This document shows, piece by piece, positions 32,952 through 44,691 of a stretch of 64,000 nucleotides of DNA. The position numbers and the translations under genes were made by a program. Origin of the DNA: Byssothecium circinans. Taxonomy: Eukaryota > Ascomycota > Dothideomycetes > Pleosporales > Massarinaceae. Numbering within the stretch: the stretch's first letter is position 1; every line of letters starts with the position of its first letter. The notes below the pieces were generated by a model. That model did not search any database and was not told the DNA's origin. It worked only from the letters and a program-made list of their open reading frames with translations. The DNA is taken from contig ML976992.1 in assembly GCA_010015675.1 (NCBI GenBank), positions 126,730 through 190,729 of the forward strand. Direction: 5' to 3'.

Positions 32952-34204
32952 ATGGACTACACTTTGCGATGCAACGACCTCAAGTGCCGCACGGAACTGC
33001 ACGACCGCGCAGTTGTGACGTCTTGTTGGTGAGTCGCACCTGCTCGCTTCAATGACTTGACTGAGGGCAGGCCGCCAGCCATGTTCTTTGCGCGCAATGT
33101 GCCGACTCCACTGGTTTTTCGCAGGCGAACAGCGCGAACAGAGTCTGTCCTGCTTGCAACACCCCGCTTCCTAGCCACGATGATGTAGTGGTGGCCGATC
33201 TGAACCCTTCCGAGGAGTATCGGGCGACCATACTTGCTGGTCTCAGCCCAGCAGCGATCATGGAGTGCGCAAGTAAAGGTCTGGCATTCTGGAGCTACCA
33301 GGCTACTCAGGAAATCCTCTACCAAGACCAGTTGGCGAAGTCATTGACGGAAAAGTACACAAGCCTCAACCAGCAGATGGATCAGCTCATCAATGATGCA
33401 AATGCCCAGATCAAGATCTTGCAGGACAAGATTCATAGTCAGTGTGCAGCTTCCTTCTTTGAGACGAAGACAATTGTTGACAAGAGCCACAGGCCTGCAA
33501 GAGGAGCGGGCCGATCTTGAGAAGAAGAACAACGAGTTGGGCGAGGCTTTCAGGGAGAAAAGCCACAGTCAACAAAAAATCCAGAGGATGTACCAGCAGC
33601 TGAAAGCCCAGGTTATGGCTACCCACGTTGCGGACGCAGCGGGTGATGAAGCAGACTTGACTATACATACCGCGCGTGGCGATCGTTTCGTCAACAGAAT
33701 CCCTGGAGCACGATCGGGCGCTGCGAATCTTAGCCAACTTGGAGCAAATCAAAATGTTGGCGGTCGCCGGCGTCACAACAGAGACGGCAGCGGCAGCTCG
33801 GGGAGCAACGAGCAGCAGAGAGGCAGCATGGGCGGCATTGGACTTGGTCCTCAATTTGGGTCCAACTTGCAGGCTCGAGGCTTCGGTGGTAGAGTGAACT
33901 CCGGACGTAGGTCTTCCTGTCTCTATCCAATTTTCAGAGAGTGACAACTGACCCCACGTCAGATTCAGCTCCGGTTGGAACTCCTTCGCAATCGCAAGGC
34001 CATCGAAGTCGCTTACCTGTCCTCGGTGGGCAACGACCGAACTCCTTCTTGAACGTGGACGTCGGCTCTAATTACCACCAAGCCTCCCCAATGGCGCGAC
34101 AGCCGCTAGGTGGTGGTTTAGGCCCAAGGAATATGGGCAACTTCGGCTTTGGAGGACAGTCGAAGAGGCGAGGGCTGAACAATATTGGGCCACTTGGGCG
34201 ATGA
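32952..34204 (+). CDS. HEI10/CCNB1IP1-like RING-type protein
   Basis: Four exons: 32952-33028, 33079-33437, 33493-33906 and 33963-34204, giving 363 residues. HEI10 proteins are SUMO/ubiquitin ligases that mark meiotic crossover sites; human CCNB1IP1 also limits cyclin B. The N-terminal RING-like finger reads CNDLKC, SCCHVLCAQC and CPAC. The next segment, LNPSEEYRATILAGLSPAAIMECASKGLAFWSYQATQE, matches the conserved stretch after the RING in CCNB1IP1. A coiled coil follows (SLTEKYTSLNQQMDQLINDANAQIK, then LQEERADLEKKNNELGEAF). The last 180 residues are Gly/Ser/Asn/Gln-rich with a basic end (GGQSKRRGLNNIGPLGR). The first acceptor (gccgccag) was chosen to give TSCCHVLC. The RING carries CC where family members usually have CS. 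Probably meiosis-expressed, by homology. Confidence 0.85.
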
Positions 34205-37200
34205 GCTAGTCATATTGAAGATCGAAGGTTTACCGAGCTAGGGAGAAAGGACCAGCGACCCGAAGTGTTGGAGAAGACCCGATCAGATGGGTCACAGGGC
34301 GTCCTTCGGCTCCAGGAAGGGCGCCATCCTTGTACGACCTATGCTTATATCTTACTCTTACAAAACTGATATTGTATGCAATGATAAGATAGATGGAATA
34401 GTCTTACGAAGCTTGTTTCCATTGATAGCAGCTCGCGTGAGCTTCATGCTTCAATTTCCTCATGCGCACGTGGACTGTCCATCCAAGTTGACATGTGGTC
34501 TCATGCCTAGCTTGAACTTTGTTTTTCGCTAGGCTTGTGTAGTTGACTGTGCAAGTGAGGCTAGGGGGTATGCAATTGAACGGCGCTGTGGAGACCTTTC
34601 GAGAGCCGCCAGGTGTCAATGCAGTCGGGGAAGCGGTACCTGTTGGTCGTTGGCGCATATTTGGGTTTCGCGGGAAGTGTGGAAAATTGGGCACGAACGC
34701 AATGTAAGCTTTGAAGGACTTTGCTGGCGCATACTCCCCATTAAATATGATGTACTGTGAGCGAAACGGTGCCCTGTACTACTCTATCGGTATTCGCAAT
34801 CGTCAGAATGCCTGAGAAGGCAGCATATTTGTATCAATGGCTTGGTGACTAGGGCTGAACGCGGACCGGTGTGGAGCTGTAGTTTTCCCTTCGTTGTGAT
34901 TTATCCATTGGCGTTCGCATTCGACAGAATGCCAAAGAAGGCAAAATATCAATGGCTCAGTGATTAGGGGGCGAACGCGAATTGGTGTGGAGCTGTAGTC
35001 TTCCCTTTGTCGTGATTTATCGGTGTAGCGGTGTGCAACTCTTATTTAGCTGATAGAAAAGGGAAATGTATAGGAAGGCGGTCTGGCTATGGAGGCTGAT
35101 GGGGGAGGAGTCATCGTCCAGCTGCCTGGAGTTGAGTAATTGTGATGGATGAAGATCGTATTATAGAATGTGACAATCCGTTGTCAAGACCTCATAAGGT
35201 TTTCGGTAACGAATTGGGCTCTAGTCGTCCACGAGGCTGCAACGCTATGTGCCTAGTTAGTGACAGGGGTCACGAGGCTGCAACCCGTATACGGCGTATA
35301 CCTCGACACAGTTGAACTACATGATTACTAGCCCCTTCAACGTCGTTCAGGGTCATCCATGTTAATCCAGAGAAGAAACTAAGTCGAGTAGCACTGAGTG
35401 GCTCTTGTGCGCGAATAACGGAGTTCGCGATGCGGAAAGGTTTTCAGGTGGAGGCAAACTGGGCGCAAAGTGGCGGTGCTAAAGATGAGCAATGCGAAAG
35501 ATATCGGAATCAGCCGGTAGCGTCCGAAAGGTGAGCAAAAAACGTGAAAGGCGCATGATATTAATCATTGAATAATGCGATTATGAGGCGCCAAGTCGGA
35601 TACTTAGTCAGATTTAGTTTGTGTATATGTTGAGGCGTGGTGTGGACCCTTTAGATGCTAGTTGGGCGCGGAATAGAGTTCGATAGGTCATTGCCACCCG
35701 ACGCCGTAGAACGGTCAAATCAATGACATGCATATGCACATGAGGCGTGCGCGGCTCGGGTGTGATCGACCTCAACGTGTGCTTGGATTGTTGGACGGTG
35801 AAAGAAAGCCCGATCAAGTCGACCAAAATCAACTGGATATTGGATGCCTTTGCTGACGGAGAGAGTCCTTTAAGCTGAGCTCAGCCATAAGCCATGCGTA
35901 GCTATACTGGTTGCTATATAGAAGCAGGTGTGGTGCTGGATCGTTGGATAGGAGATGCGGTGTGCTTTCAAAAGTTGAATTCGTGTACGAGGTGAGTACT
36001 CGATTTTTGTGGCGGAAGCTCGGAGAGACCGACAGTTGTCATGGGTCTTATCCTATCAATATTAGCCTTGAAAATTAAGGTCTTCCCTGTGGAGGCGACG
36101 ACTCGAGGCTTCCTAGCGTGTCTGCTAGAGTGTGTATTATTGGGCAGCGTTTGTGATACTGATAGTAATCATGTGAACGAGGCGAGTGGATTTGAGTGGA
36201 GAAACCAAGGATCGACGAAAATCTTAATGACTGCGGTCGTGAGTGTTATAAAAACACTCCATTATTCAGGTTGGATGTCCCCATGCTGCCGTGAAGGCCC
36301 GTGCCTGCTTGTCATTTGAGGAAGCCGTGGGGGGTTGAAACAAAACAAATTACCGGATACCTAGGGTCCCGAACAAGCAAAGCATAGCATGGACGATATC
36401 ACGGTACAGCCGATGCCACTCTCCTTTGCGATACACACCTTCCATTGCCCGTCTCTTGGGTGGCGAGACATTCCTCGATCATGCTTCTTCGTGGCTCCTC
36501 GACGCAGGCAAACAGTTGCTGCATAGAGCACGATGAGTCGACGAGCAAAGAGATCAAAACGGCAGGGATATCATCGAACGGAAGATGGAAAAGATGTTGC
36601 AGGAAGTGTGTCGTCACTTGAAGCGAGTCAGGGTTTGGGTCTTGGACTAAGAAGGCTTAGACCTAACCAAAATTGACGATGCTCTTGCTAGACTGCTCTT
36701 CTAGCGTTGGCTTATCTCAACATCACCTCTACCTTTGCCATATCTCTTGGGCTCTCACGACTCTAGAAGCAGGCTGCAGCAAAGTCAGGATATGTCTATT
36801 GCAGTCTAAAGACTTCGATATTACCGCCGATGACGAACGAAACGCTTCACTCCCGGGACGACTGCCTGCCGCCTCCCATCGCCTACCACATACCCATCTC
36901 TTGACCGCCCCACCCTAGAAACAGGGCCGACCCCCGACCAGAGTCCAGCTCGGCGTATCCGTATTCCAACGCTGAAAATATGAAGCCTCAAAGGGATACA
37001 AAGAAGAATGAACGAGGGAAGATGGACTGGAAACCGAACGCACCGCCTGCCCCCCTCTACCCCCGTCTGCCCCGAGTGCCAACCTACCCCTTCCCGTCCC
37101 GTCGCGATATCACGGGCTGCTACAACATCATATACAGACAACAAGAACAACACAATACCGTCAGTCGTACAGAAGAGAAGGAGCATAAGATATGGAGAAC

Positions 37201-37419
37201 GGTTTTACCGTACATCGCCATGCTTTCATGAACAGACGCCAGCAAGAGAATATACCAGCATATATGCAGCCTCCTGGGCCAGGAACGATTTTATAGTCTC
37301 TCTGTGCATTGGTTGCATGCAATGGTTGAGATGACCGAAATGAAAAGTCGTGATCCAGGGTCGGTTTTGTCTAGGCCAGGATAAGGAAGAAGAGACGGAG
37401 ATTTAACGAAGCATACTTC
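34205..37419. other. gene-poor stretch with diverged tandem repeat
   Basis: No supported gene in 3.2 kb. It holds one imperfect two-copy tandem repeat (34789-35022, listed separately) and a 14-bp direct repeat, CACGAGGCTGCAAC, near 35230 and 35271. A plus-strand frame of 92 codons at 36041-36319 has no recognisable feature. Confidence 0.5.
34789..35022. repeat. imperfect two-copy tandem repeat (about 115 bp units)
   Basis: Copy 1 covers about 34789-34905 and copy 2 about 34910-35022. Both contain TGTGGAGCTGTAGT and end GTGATTTATC. By-eye alignment shows about a dozen transitions against about four transversions, plus small indels. The bias towards transitions would fit repeat-induced point mutation, but the sample is small. 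Confidence 0.65.
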
Positions 37420-38799
37420 TCAGTTTCCACGCGGGATAGCTGGGCCAGGTGCGAGATGAGGATGCCTACGACGATAGTGCTTCAGTCTGGCATCTTGTCG
37501 GTTGAATTTTTTCGTACAACCAGCGCATGCGTATGTTCTTCCTCCGGCAGCGTGCCTCAATCTAATATGTCTCGCCATATTTCCTTTGCGGTATTCCCCG
37601 GTGAACCTGGAACCGCACCCTTCGAAGATGCATTCGAGGCTCCGTGTGGTGCATGAGCTTGTCGTCGATCCTGGTGAGGATGGTTCCAGATCGGATACGG
37701 GCGGATGGATGTGCAGAAACTGGTCGTTGAGTGGAGGATTTCTAAGGCATTCAGCATGATCCACCCGGTGTCACTGTGAGCATACTTACATAGTTGGGCT
37801 ACCAGGCGATTGCATGTCACGCGATGTATCCACGCCGTAACTTGTGGGAATAGGTGGGGTTTCCAGAACAAATTCTGGATTTGAGACATCCCCATAGCCT
37901 CCACCCATCTCTGTGGGCCTCAGTGGTTCGGACATTGAGTGTACATCGGTCCCGTCGCGCTCGAACGACGTGGAAGGCGTAAGCCGGCTCGGAAAGGAGG
38001 CAATACTTGACCACATTTGGGATCCAGCTCTGGTAGGATCTACCGAAGTGCGTTGACCCCCGGCTTCGTCGGGAATTATGGCCGATTGAGCATCAGAGAA
38101 GTGATGGAGAGGTTGTTGGAGCGTATTATGGGTGTTGAACGGAGACCACGGGGCTTGTGGAGAGAACGTTCCTGGGTGGGGATCTAAAGGTGCGGGCAAT
38201 AAAAGATTAAAAGCATCGACATCTAGAGAGGCATGAGAGCCATGCACGACTGTCGATCGTTCTCCCAGGGGAAGAGAAACGTTTTCGGGTCTGTCTTGGT
38301 CGCCATTTATCAACATCCCAGTATGATTCAAAGCGGGATCCTCAGCGGCATGCCTCCTTTCCTGACCGGCATAACTGGTACCGAGTTCAAAGCCACGTCC
38401 GATATCATCTCCCAGGGCCTCCAATTGTGTCGGGAACCCATCGTTCGAGCACCTCGATTCTCCTGCATCTGGTCGACTATAGGGGCGGCGACTGTCTGTC
38501 GAAGCTCCATCTGCCTCATTATCGAAGGGCAACGGCTGCTGGTCTAGACCTTGAGAATCGTACGAACGATTACGAAATTCCTGACGTGCAGGAACTTCTG
38601 ACATAGCCGGAAGCTGAAGGTCGTTGCTGGCCCTCCAGATCGACCAGCCGCTGTAAGGTTGCTCGTAGCTCGATGGTGGATTTGGCGCTGTCTGGTATGA
38701 GGGTTCCGCCATGTCGTACGATTCTTGAGAAGTTTGAGCACCGCCACGCGCGTCAAGGTGCCCGCCGTAATTATCGGGGTCGAAACTCTCTTCCTGCAT
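37420..38799 (-). CDS. C2H2 zinc-finger protein with long disordered N-terminus (copy A)
   Basis: Two exons, 38799-37790 and 37741-37420, with a 48-nt intron at phase 2, giving 443 residues. The first 330 residues are Ser/Pro/Gln/Asp-rich and disordered. The C-terminus has two fingers. The first is wide, C-X4-C-X15-H-X4-H (ECIFEGCGSRFTGEYRKG, ending H-IRLR-H). The second is regular, C-X2-C-X12-H-X4-H (CAGCTKKFNRQDARLKH). This order with EYRKGNMARH and RQDAR recurs in the gene at 44692, so the two are probably paralogues. A nuclear DNA-binding role is likely but no target is known. The start is the first ATG in the frame; a longer N-terminus through another exon is possible. It lies at the start of an 18-kb gene-poor stretch. 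Confidence 0.75.
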
Positions 38800-41700
38800 A
38801 GCTACGGCAGCAGCAGCAGAAGCTGTGGTGGCTTCTCTCCGGACGATATCGACCGGCAAACCGGAAGGACGATGTTAGGGGCGAAAACACGGTTGTTGCG
38901 TGCGAGTAATGTCCCGTTGGGGTGCGCGAGAGGGGAGGTACCGTGAACGTCGATCGAAGAAAAACAAAGCTACGGCTGTCTATGTTTTGGCAAGAGATAG
39001 ATAGAGGTGTGTCATCGGCTCAGTGATCTGCTGATGGGAGATGCCTAGATGCTTAGAAAATCTTTGCAAAACGGGGCTTGCCAGCGAAGAAGTAGGAGGC
39101 TGAGTGTGGGCGCCAAGAATATCGACCGGGGCGGGCAGGATGAAGGACGATTCTCCTGTAATCTGAACGGTCCGCAGGCCGTGGCAGAAGAAGACGGGAA
39201 GGTAAAATTCGACAAACCCGGTTGAGAGGATTGTCTCGCGGTCCGAGAAGTATGACTGAAGGAAATGCGGCTCTGCAATGTAAGATGGGGTCGCAGAAGG
39301 GGCCGTCAGACGTCTACACAACCCTATGAAGACCGCTTGTAACGCTAAGCGTCTTCGCTGCTGGTGCTGCTGGTGCTGGTGCTGCCTTGCTTGGTCGGCG
39401 ACAAGGTTTAGTAGCGTACGCCAACAATGGGACGACAGCAGGATGGTGACGGTTGTGGATGAAGAACGACCAAACATGGGTGTGCGAACAATGAGAGCGA
39501 TGACGAAGGTCGAAGGCAGGTCGGTCCGCCGTACTCGAGGGAAATGGGATGTTTGGGCGGTGAGCTGGTATTTCTGGATGAATCAAATCGCATTCAAGCT
39601 TCGACTAGCGCCTCCGGTCTTGGTTTAGCTATCCCAGCTTCACAGATTACGTCAAGGCCTCGTCGATCCCCTTCATGGATGGAGAAGTGCCTTTCTAAAT
39701 CTATTCACTAAGCAAAGGTAGTTCAGATTGGTGGATTTGACGTACGGCAGGTGAGGGTCGCTGTAGGATGCAACACAGGTCTGAGCCAGCTATGAAACGT
39801 GCCTGTTTTCTGCGACGAATGAATGCAGCAGAGCCTCATCTCACCGATCTACAGCATGTGTGCTGTCTCCGAAATTCGAATAATCAACGCAAGCGACAAA
39901 ACCATGTCGCAAGGCAGACTTTAACAGACGGGTACTCCATGAGTGCAGAGGCTGTGTCGTCTGTCAACTCATATTGCTATCCATCCCGCTCTTTGGATTA
40001 CATTTCCAGACTCTGACCAGTTCCGTCTGCCATCACAGCATCGCCGGAAGGAGACGAAAGTCAGAGCAAAGAATCAAGTGTTCTGCAAGGCGAGGAAGGG
40101 CGGTGTGCTTCGGCTTTTGCATTGGACCCAGCTGAACCTCCTTTAGAAGGTTTAAACCCGCAATGGAGGGGCAGCGGACAGAAATTGGGCCAAGAGCGGG
40201 GAAGATGAGATTTGCGCTCTTACTATATGGACGCTCTACGATCTCCATTTTGAGAACGAGCACACCCTGCTGCGGCACGTCACCACTAAAATGTGGTGCA
40301 GATAATGCCGCCTTCGCTTCCTGTGGAACGGTACGGAAAGCCCATACGATCGCTATATGGGTACGAGAAAGCCACGGCGCAGTCGATATCCTCGTGGGCG
40401 TCATCTGCTTCTGCAGTCGCATCGTAAACAACAGGGGGGCGGACGTAATAGGCGCTGACATTTTTCAGGGGCCCAACACAGTCAAAAGGGGGTTATTCCT
40501 CGTCTACATGGGCCACGGCAAGGTCTGATACTTTCTCCTACAACCTGTACAGGTACTTGGGAGGAGCATGTAAGCTTGCACGATACTAAACGGCTCCAGC
40601 TTTTGGCGCACACCTTGCCCAAAAGGATAGCGCATCTGACAGCAACATCCCCACCAGCGCATGCCGACCCTTGTTCACTTCGACTTGGCATAAACACCGA
40701 AATGATCATGCATATCGTAACTGAGGTGAAAGAGAACACTCTATTGCTCAGGGTATGTTGCTTGTCTATCGCGAACTCTCAATTTCCAAATGAGCGCCCC
40801 ATCCGATCACGGTGGTGAGCCGTATACCTCGTATCTTGATGGCAAGGCACAGAATCGGCTGCAAGACAGTGTTGCGCATAGGATCTGGACGGTCATTTGG
40901 ATGTTGTGCAGCCTCTCCTCTCGCTTTTTGTTGCCATTTTGGAAGTCGGGTAAGGAACCATGTCCTTTCAACAGTATTGTACGCATATATTGAGGTGATG
41001 CAAGCAGGGTATATTCACAAATCCAGGATGCCGCCGCAGTCATACTTCAACGGAGTGTATGCGACCCGATGACTAGGGAGAGGAAACGGGACTATGCTTT
41101 TGCACGCCTACAGCCTCAGGCATGATAATGCGACAATGACTTTCCTAGACAAGATAAGACGTACCAGGACGTATTTGGGGATGCAGAGCAGCCACATCGT
41201 ATGACCATGCCTATAGTGTCACTCTGTGGCTTCCGACCCCGCCATATACGTGCATATTCGATACTGATCAAGGAAGACCAGTAAATCCGCTGCACTTCAA
41301 CCCCTCCATCAGTCAACGCCAACGGGTCGCACCGCATTTGTCAGGGTTGATGACAGGTTTGATTTTGCTACGAGGTATATATTAGACTCCCTCATGAAAG
41401 AGTCATGCAAACGTCGACAGCAGAGCCGCATCGCATTGTTTCCTCGACTTGTCCTCAGCCCGCAGCTCGGACCTTCAGTGCGCAATAGGATTTAAACTCG
41501 CCAACGCACTGCTGATGTTACGAAACGTCCGCTTGTCAGAAGCTTGGATCGTTCGAGGCTCCGAGCATACTCCAAACGATGAGAGTTCCGACAAGCAACG
41601 TTAACCGCCGGTATGCACGTTCACTAGAGACGGCGACTAAAGCGATCCTCGCGAACCCCCGCGTCACTACAGTCCTCCCGGGCTCGGGTGTGTAGCGTGG

Positions 41701-44691
41701 TTTTGTGACCAGGGCTTCCTCTAATCGGAGTACTCTAATTACCCCTATGGAGGCGCTTGTGGTCAGCGTTTTAGCACGTTTTAAAGGGATCGCAGGGGTA
41801 TGGTAAGGTGCATTAGCGAATCGGACTTGATAAATAATTGGGGATATGTGGAAAAACCGCGCTACACGCCCAAGCCGGGGGGAGGAACGTACAGTATAAT
41901 GCGACAATCAAGGGACCTTGACAACACAGCAAAACCCCTGCCCCAAGCCTTGTTTTCATAAGCGAATACGGTCGGCTGGTGAAGCATGATCCTAGCCGTT
42001 CTTTGCAGCTGCATCAGGACGCGCACGCAAGCACGCACTCACACACAACATTGCATGCATTCATTGTTTCTGCTCGGTTACCATTTGAGGCGCGGAAACA
42101 TCAATTACCGACGTGCCGATTGCAAGGGCGCCGATGTGATGGGTGTCCCAACCTCCTCCGTTATTTCTGCTCCGATATCCGAAGCCTGCATGATCGGGTA
42201 TGTGAGGTCCATGTATTCGGATCTTTGCCGAGCCAAGCTCTGCGACATCGCGTGACCTTCATATTCCTCTGCTAGTGGACACTTTCGTGCACACTTTCCA
42301 ATCCCAAAGTTGAGGACGCTGGTTGAATACTAGGATTTCCCCTCCTGTTCCCAAATATGACAATTATCAACGCCACTGTACGGAGCTAACAGAAACTTGT
42401 GCCTAGAAGCTTGGAGGGGCATGTAGGTATTGCGGCATGCTGTCACACTCGAACATGACAGCGTTGCCATCACCAACAACATTCCTTGTACACACCGGGG
42501 TATGTACGAATATCATGCGAGAATTGTCAGGGAAATGACTGCATGTCGAGCGTGCACGAACTTACAAATATACATGCAAAAGCTACGGTGTTCAACCAAA
42601 GGGTCTGACAGACACTCTCCGAAATGTTTCGGTAATCCCGAGCCATACATACAGATTGAAGGGGTCACGGACAGAAGCTCGCCGATCTGATTCAGACCAA
42701 CTGAGTCGATGTTACCGTTCAAGACGGCGACACCGATGGTGGACCTTATTTTGAATTAAAAATAATAATCCAAGTCTACGTTGTCTTCCCTAGACATTTA
42801 ATCCACCGATTATGACATGAGATGAACATACATATCAAACTTTCCTCGCTTGCTGCAGGTAAATGACGTTTAAGCCGTTCTGAAACACTTCAAAGGCCGT
42901 GGATTTAGGTTATTTATTTTCAAGATGGGATGTGTCATCGCTTTTAAGCTTCTTAAGAGCCGGTCATCCTGATATATGATTATATGATAAAGTCACGTGA
43001 GCTTACCTTCACCTCGCACTCTAGATGTCTGCATAGTAAACCAAGGTTAGAAAAGAACACGATAACAGCCTATCCAAAAGTATAGCATAATATGCTAAAT
43101 GGAACTCTTTCGTTCACTAAGTAAATGCATGCCAGCTCCTTTATACCGACTTCCGTACGCGCCATATCCATCGTACTGGATAGCTCGTTTTATCACCAAA
43201 CGCCGTCATTTCACAATACAAATAAAGCAAGGACATCAAAACTTCGCCTTAGGGCCCTCACGCATGAATGTTTATTCAGGCATTGTTTCATCGGAAGAAG
43301 AAAGCAACGCTCATAAAAGTTAGCACCAGTTGTTCAACTTCAGCCAATCGATCTACACCAAACATGCCTATTTCTGAATGCTTCGTCTCCGCGCTATATC
43401 GTCGCTACAAATTCGCTGGAGAGTACCACCTCATCGACACTGAGACTTGCTTTTTGCACCCTCTCGCCATGGCGGGAAAGCGGGAAAAAGGCGCACGAGC
43501 CACCTCACCAAGCTGACGTACTATTGCTGAGGTTTGGGGAAGTGGTCCGTGCGTTTATTTTCCACTTTCCCGTCACCGAGAGAGGCACCTTGATGCGACA
43601 TTCACCGTTCTATCTAACCACAACGAATTAGCGCCAAAAATACTTCTGTCAGAGTTAAATATATCTCACCGCCACTCAGTTCCACAACAACAGGAGATGA
43701 GCATGTCCGAAAGCCTGCTCCGTTCCATACGGCATCCGCATGTACCGCCTTATGAGATCTTCAACGCAGACAGTCAAAGTACCGCCCAATCAACACAGTT
43801 TGACCGGGATAATTCAATTCTTAAGACGCGAAAAAGGCATGGTAGAGTCTAGACCTTCATCCCAAACTACATCCCCCAGCAGCAGCAGGGAAAGAAGAAA
43901 ATGGTGAGCGCAAGACCAAAACCCCAACACAACATCACACCCCATCAATCCCACAGCCTCGCTCCTTCCCGCATAAAACTTAACCCAAAGAATATTCCCC
44001 TGCGTGTCTTCCACGTGGTCTTCCGCGTCGCCCCTCATCCGATCGTGCTCACCGCATATACGCCTTGTGACAGACACCGCACGGCTGGCGCCCTTTGGCG
44101 CCCTTGCGAAAGCACCGAGGGCGCGGGTCAAGAGTTTCGTAAGCCTCGTTTTAGCATGCACGAGGTTTTGGATTGGGATTAGTGGTTGGGCATATGCATG
44201 GGTGAAATGGGGGCGAGGGAGAATGTGTTGGTTGCGCGGATGCGCATTCTGCTTTGGAAAGGCGAAAGACGCGCGCGGTGCTGAGGTGACGTATGTCTGT
44301 CGAGCTTTTTGGGTTATGTGGACAGATTGCACCTTTTTAGGGAATGGGAGATGAGTTTTGTGATGTGGAACAAGCGGCGTTTATTATTAGTCCCACGATG
44401 TGGGTGATCATTATAGTCGTCATTGTAGCGTAGCGATGAAAGATTACCTCCCTCCGGCATTCCTGTCCGACACTGAATCTCAAAACCAGTAAATGAAAGA
44501 ACTATATACAAGAGAAGAGTAAGAATAACTCGCACGGCAAGGAAAATAGCCCAGCGTTGTCAAAACGATATTGTTTTGCCCATCTCGATCATCGAGATCA
44601 AAGAAAAGGTCGTAGTAGAAAGAGTGTGGAAAGTCGTCTCAGACTCCAAGCGCAAGCGCACGCACAAAAAGCTACTTGGCCGTATCACCGA
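38800..44691. other. gene-poor stretch, no supported gene
   Basis: 5.9 kb with many short overlapping frames on both strands and none with a recognisable domain. The best candidates by length are minus-strand frames at 38980-39477, 40033-40461 and 41536-41907. Their composition is not clearly protein-like. No terminal repeats, transposase motifs or tRNA were seen. 42,700-43,100 is AT-rich. Confidence 0.5.

Noticed and set aside
35286..35300. GTATAC-GGC-GTATAC palindrome
   Set aside because: Short and isolated; likely chance without further support.
38980..39477. 165-codon minus-strand frame upstream of zinc-finger copy A
   Set aside because: Has an ATG, but composition is not convincing, it overlaps another open frame, and no motif is recognised. 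Could be 5' untranslated sequence.
40033..40461. 142-codon minus-strand frame
   Set aside because: Starts at ATG but shows no recognisable motif, and no splice partner was found.
41536..41907. 123-codon minus-strand frame
   Set aside because: Basic, irregular composition with no motif. Probably chance.
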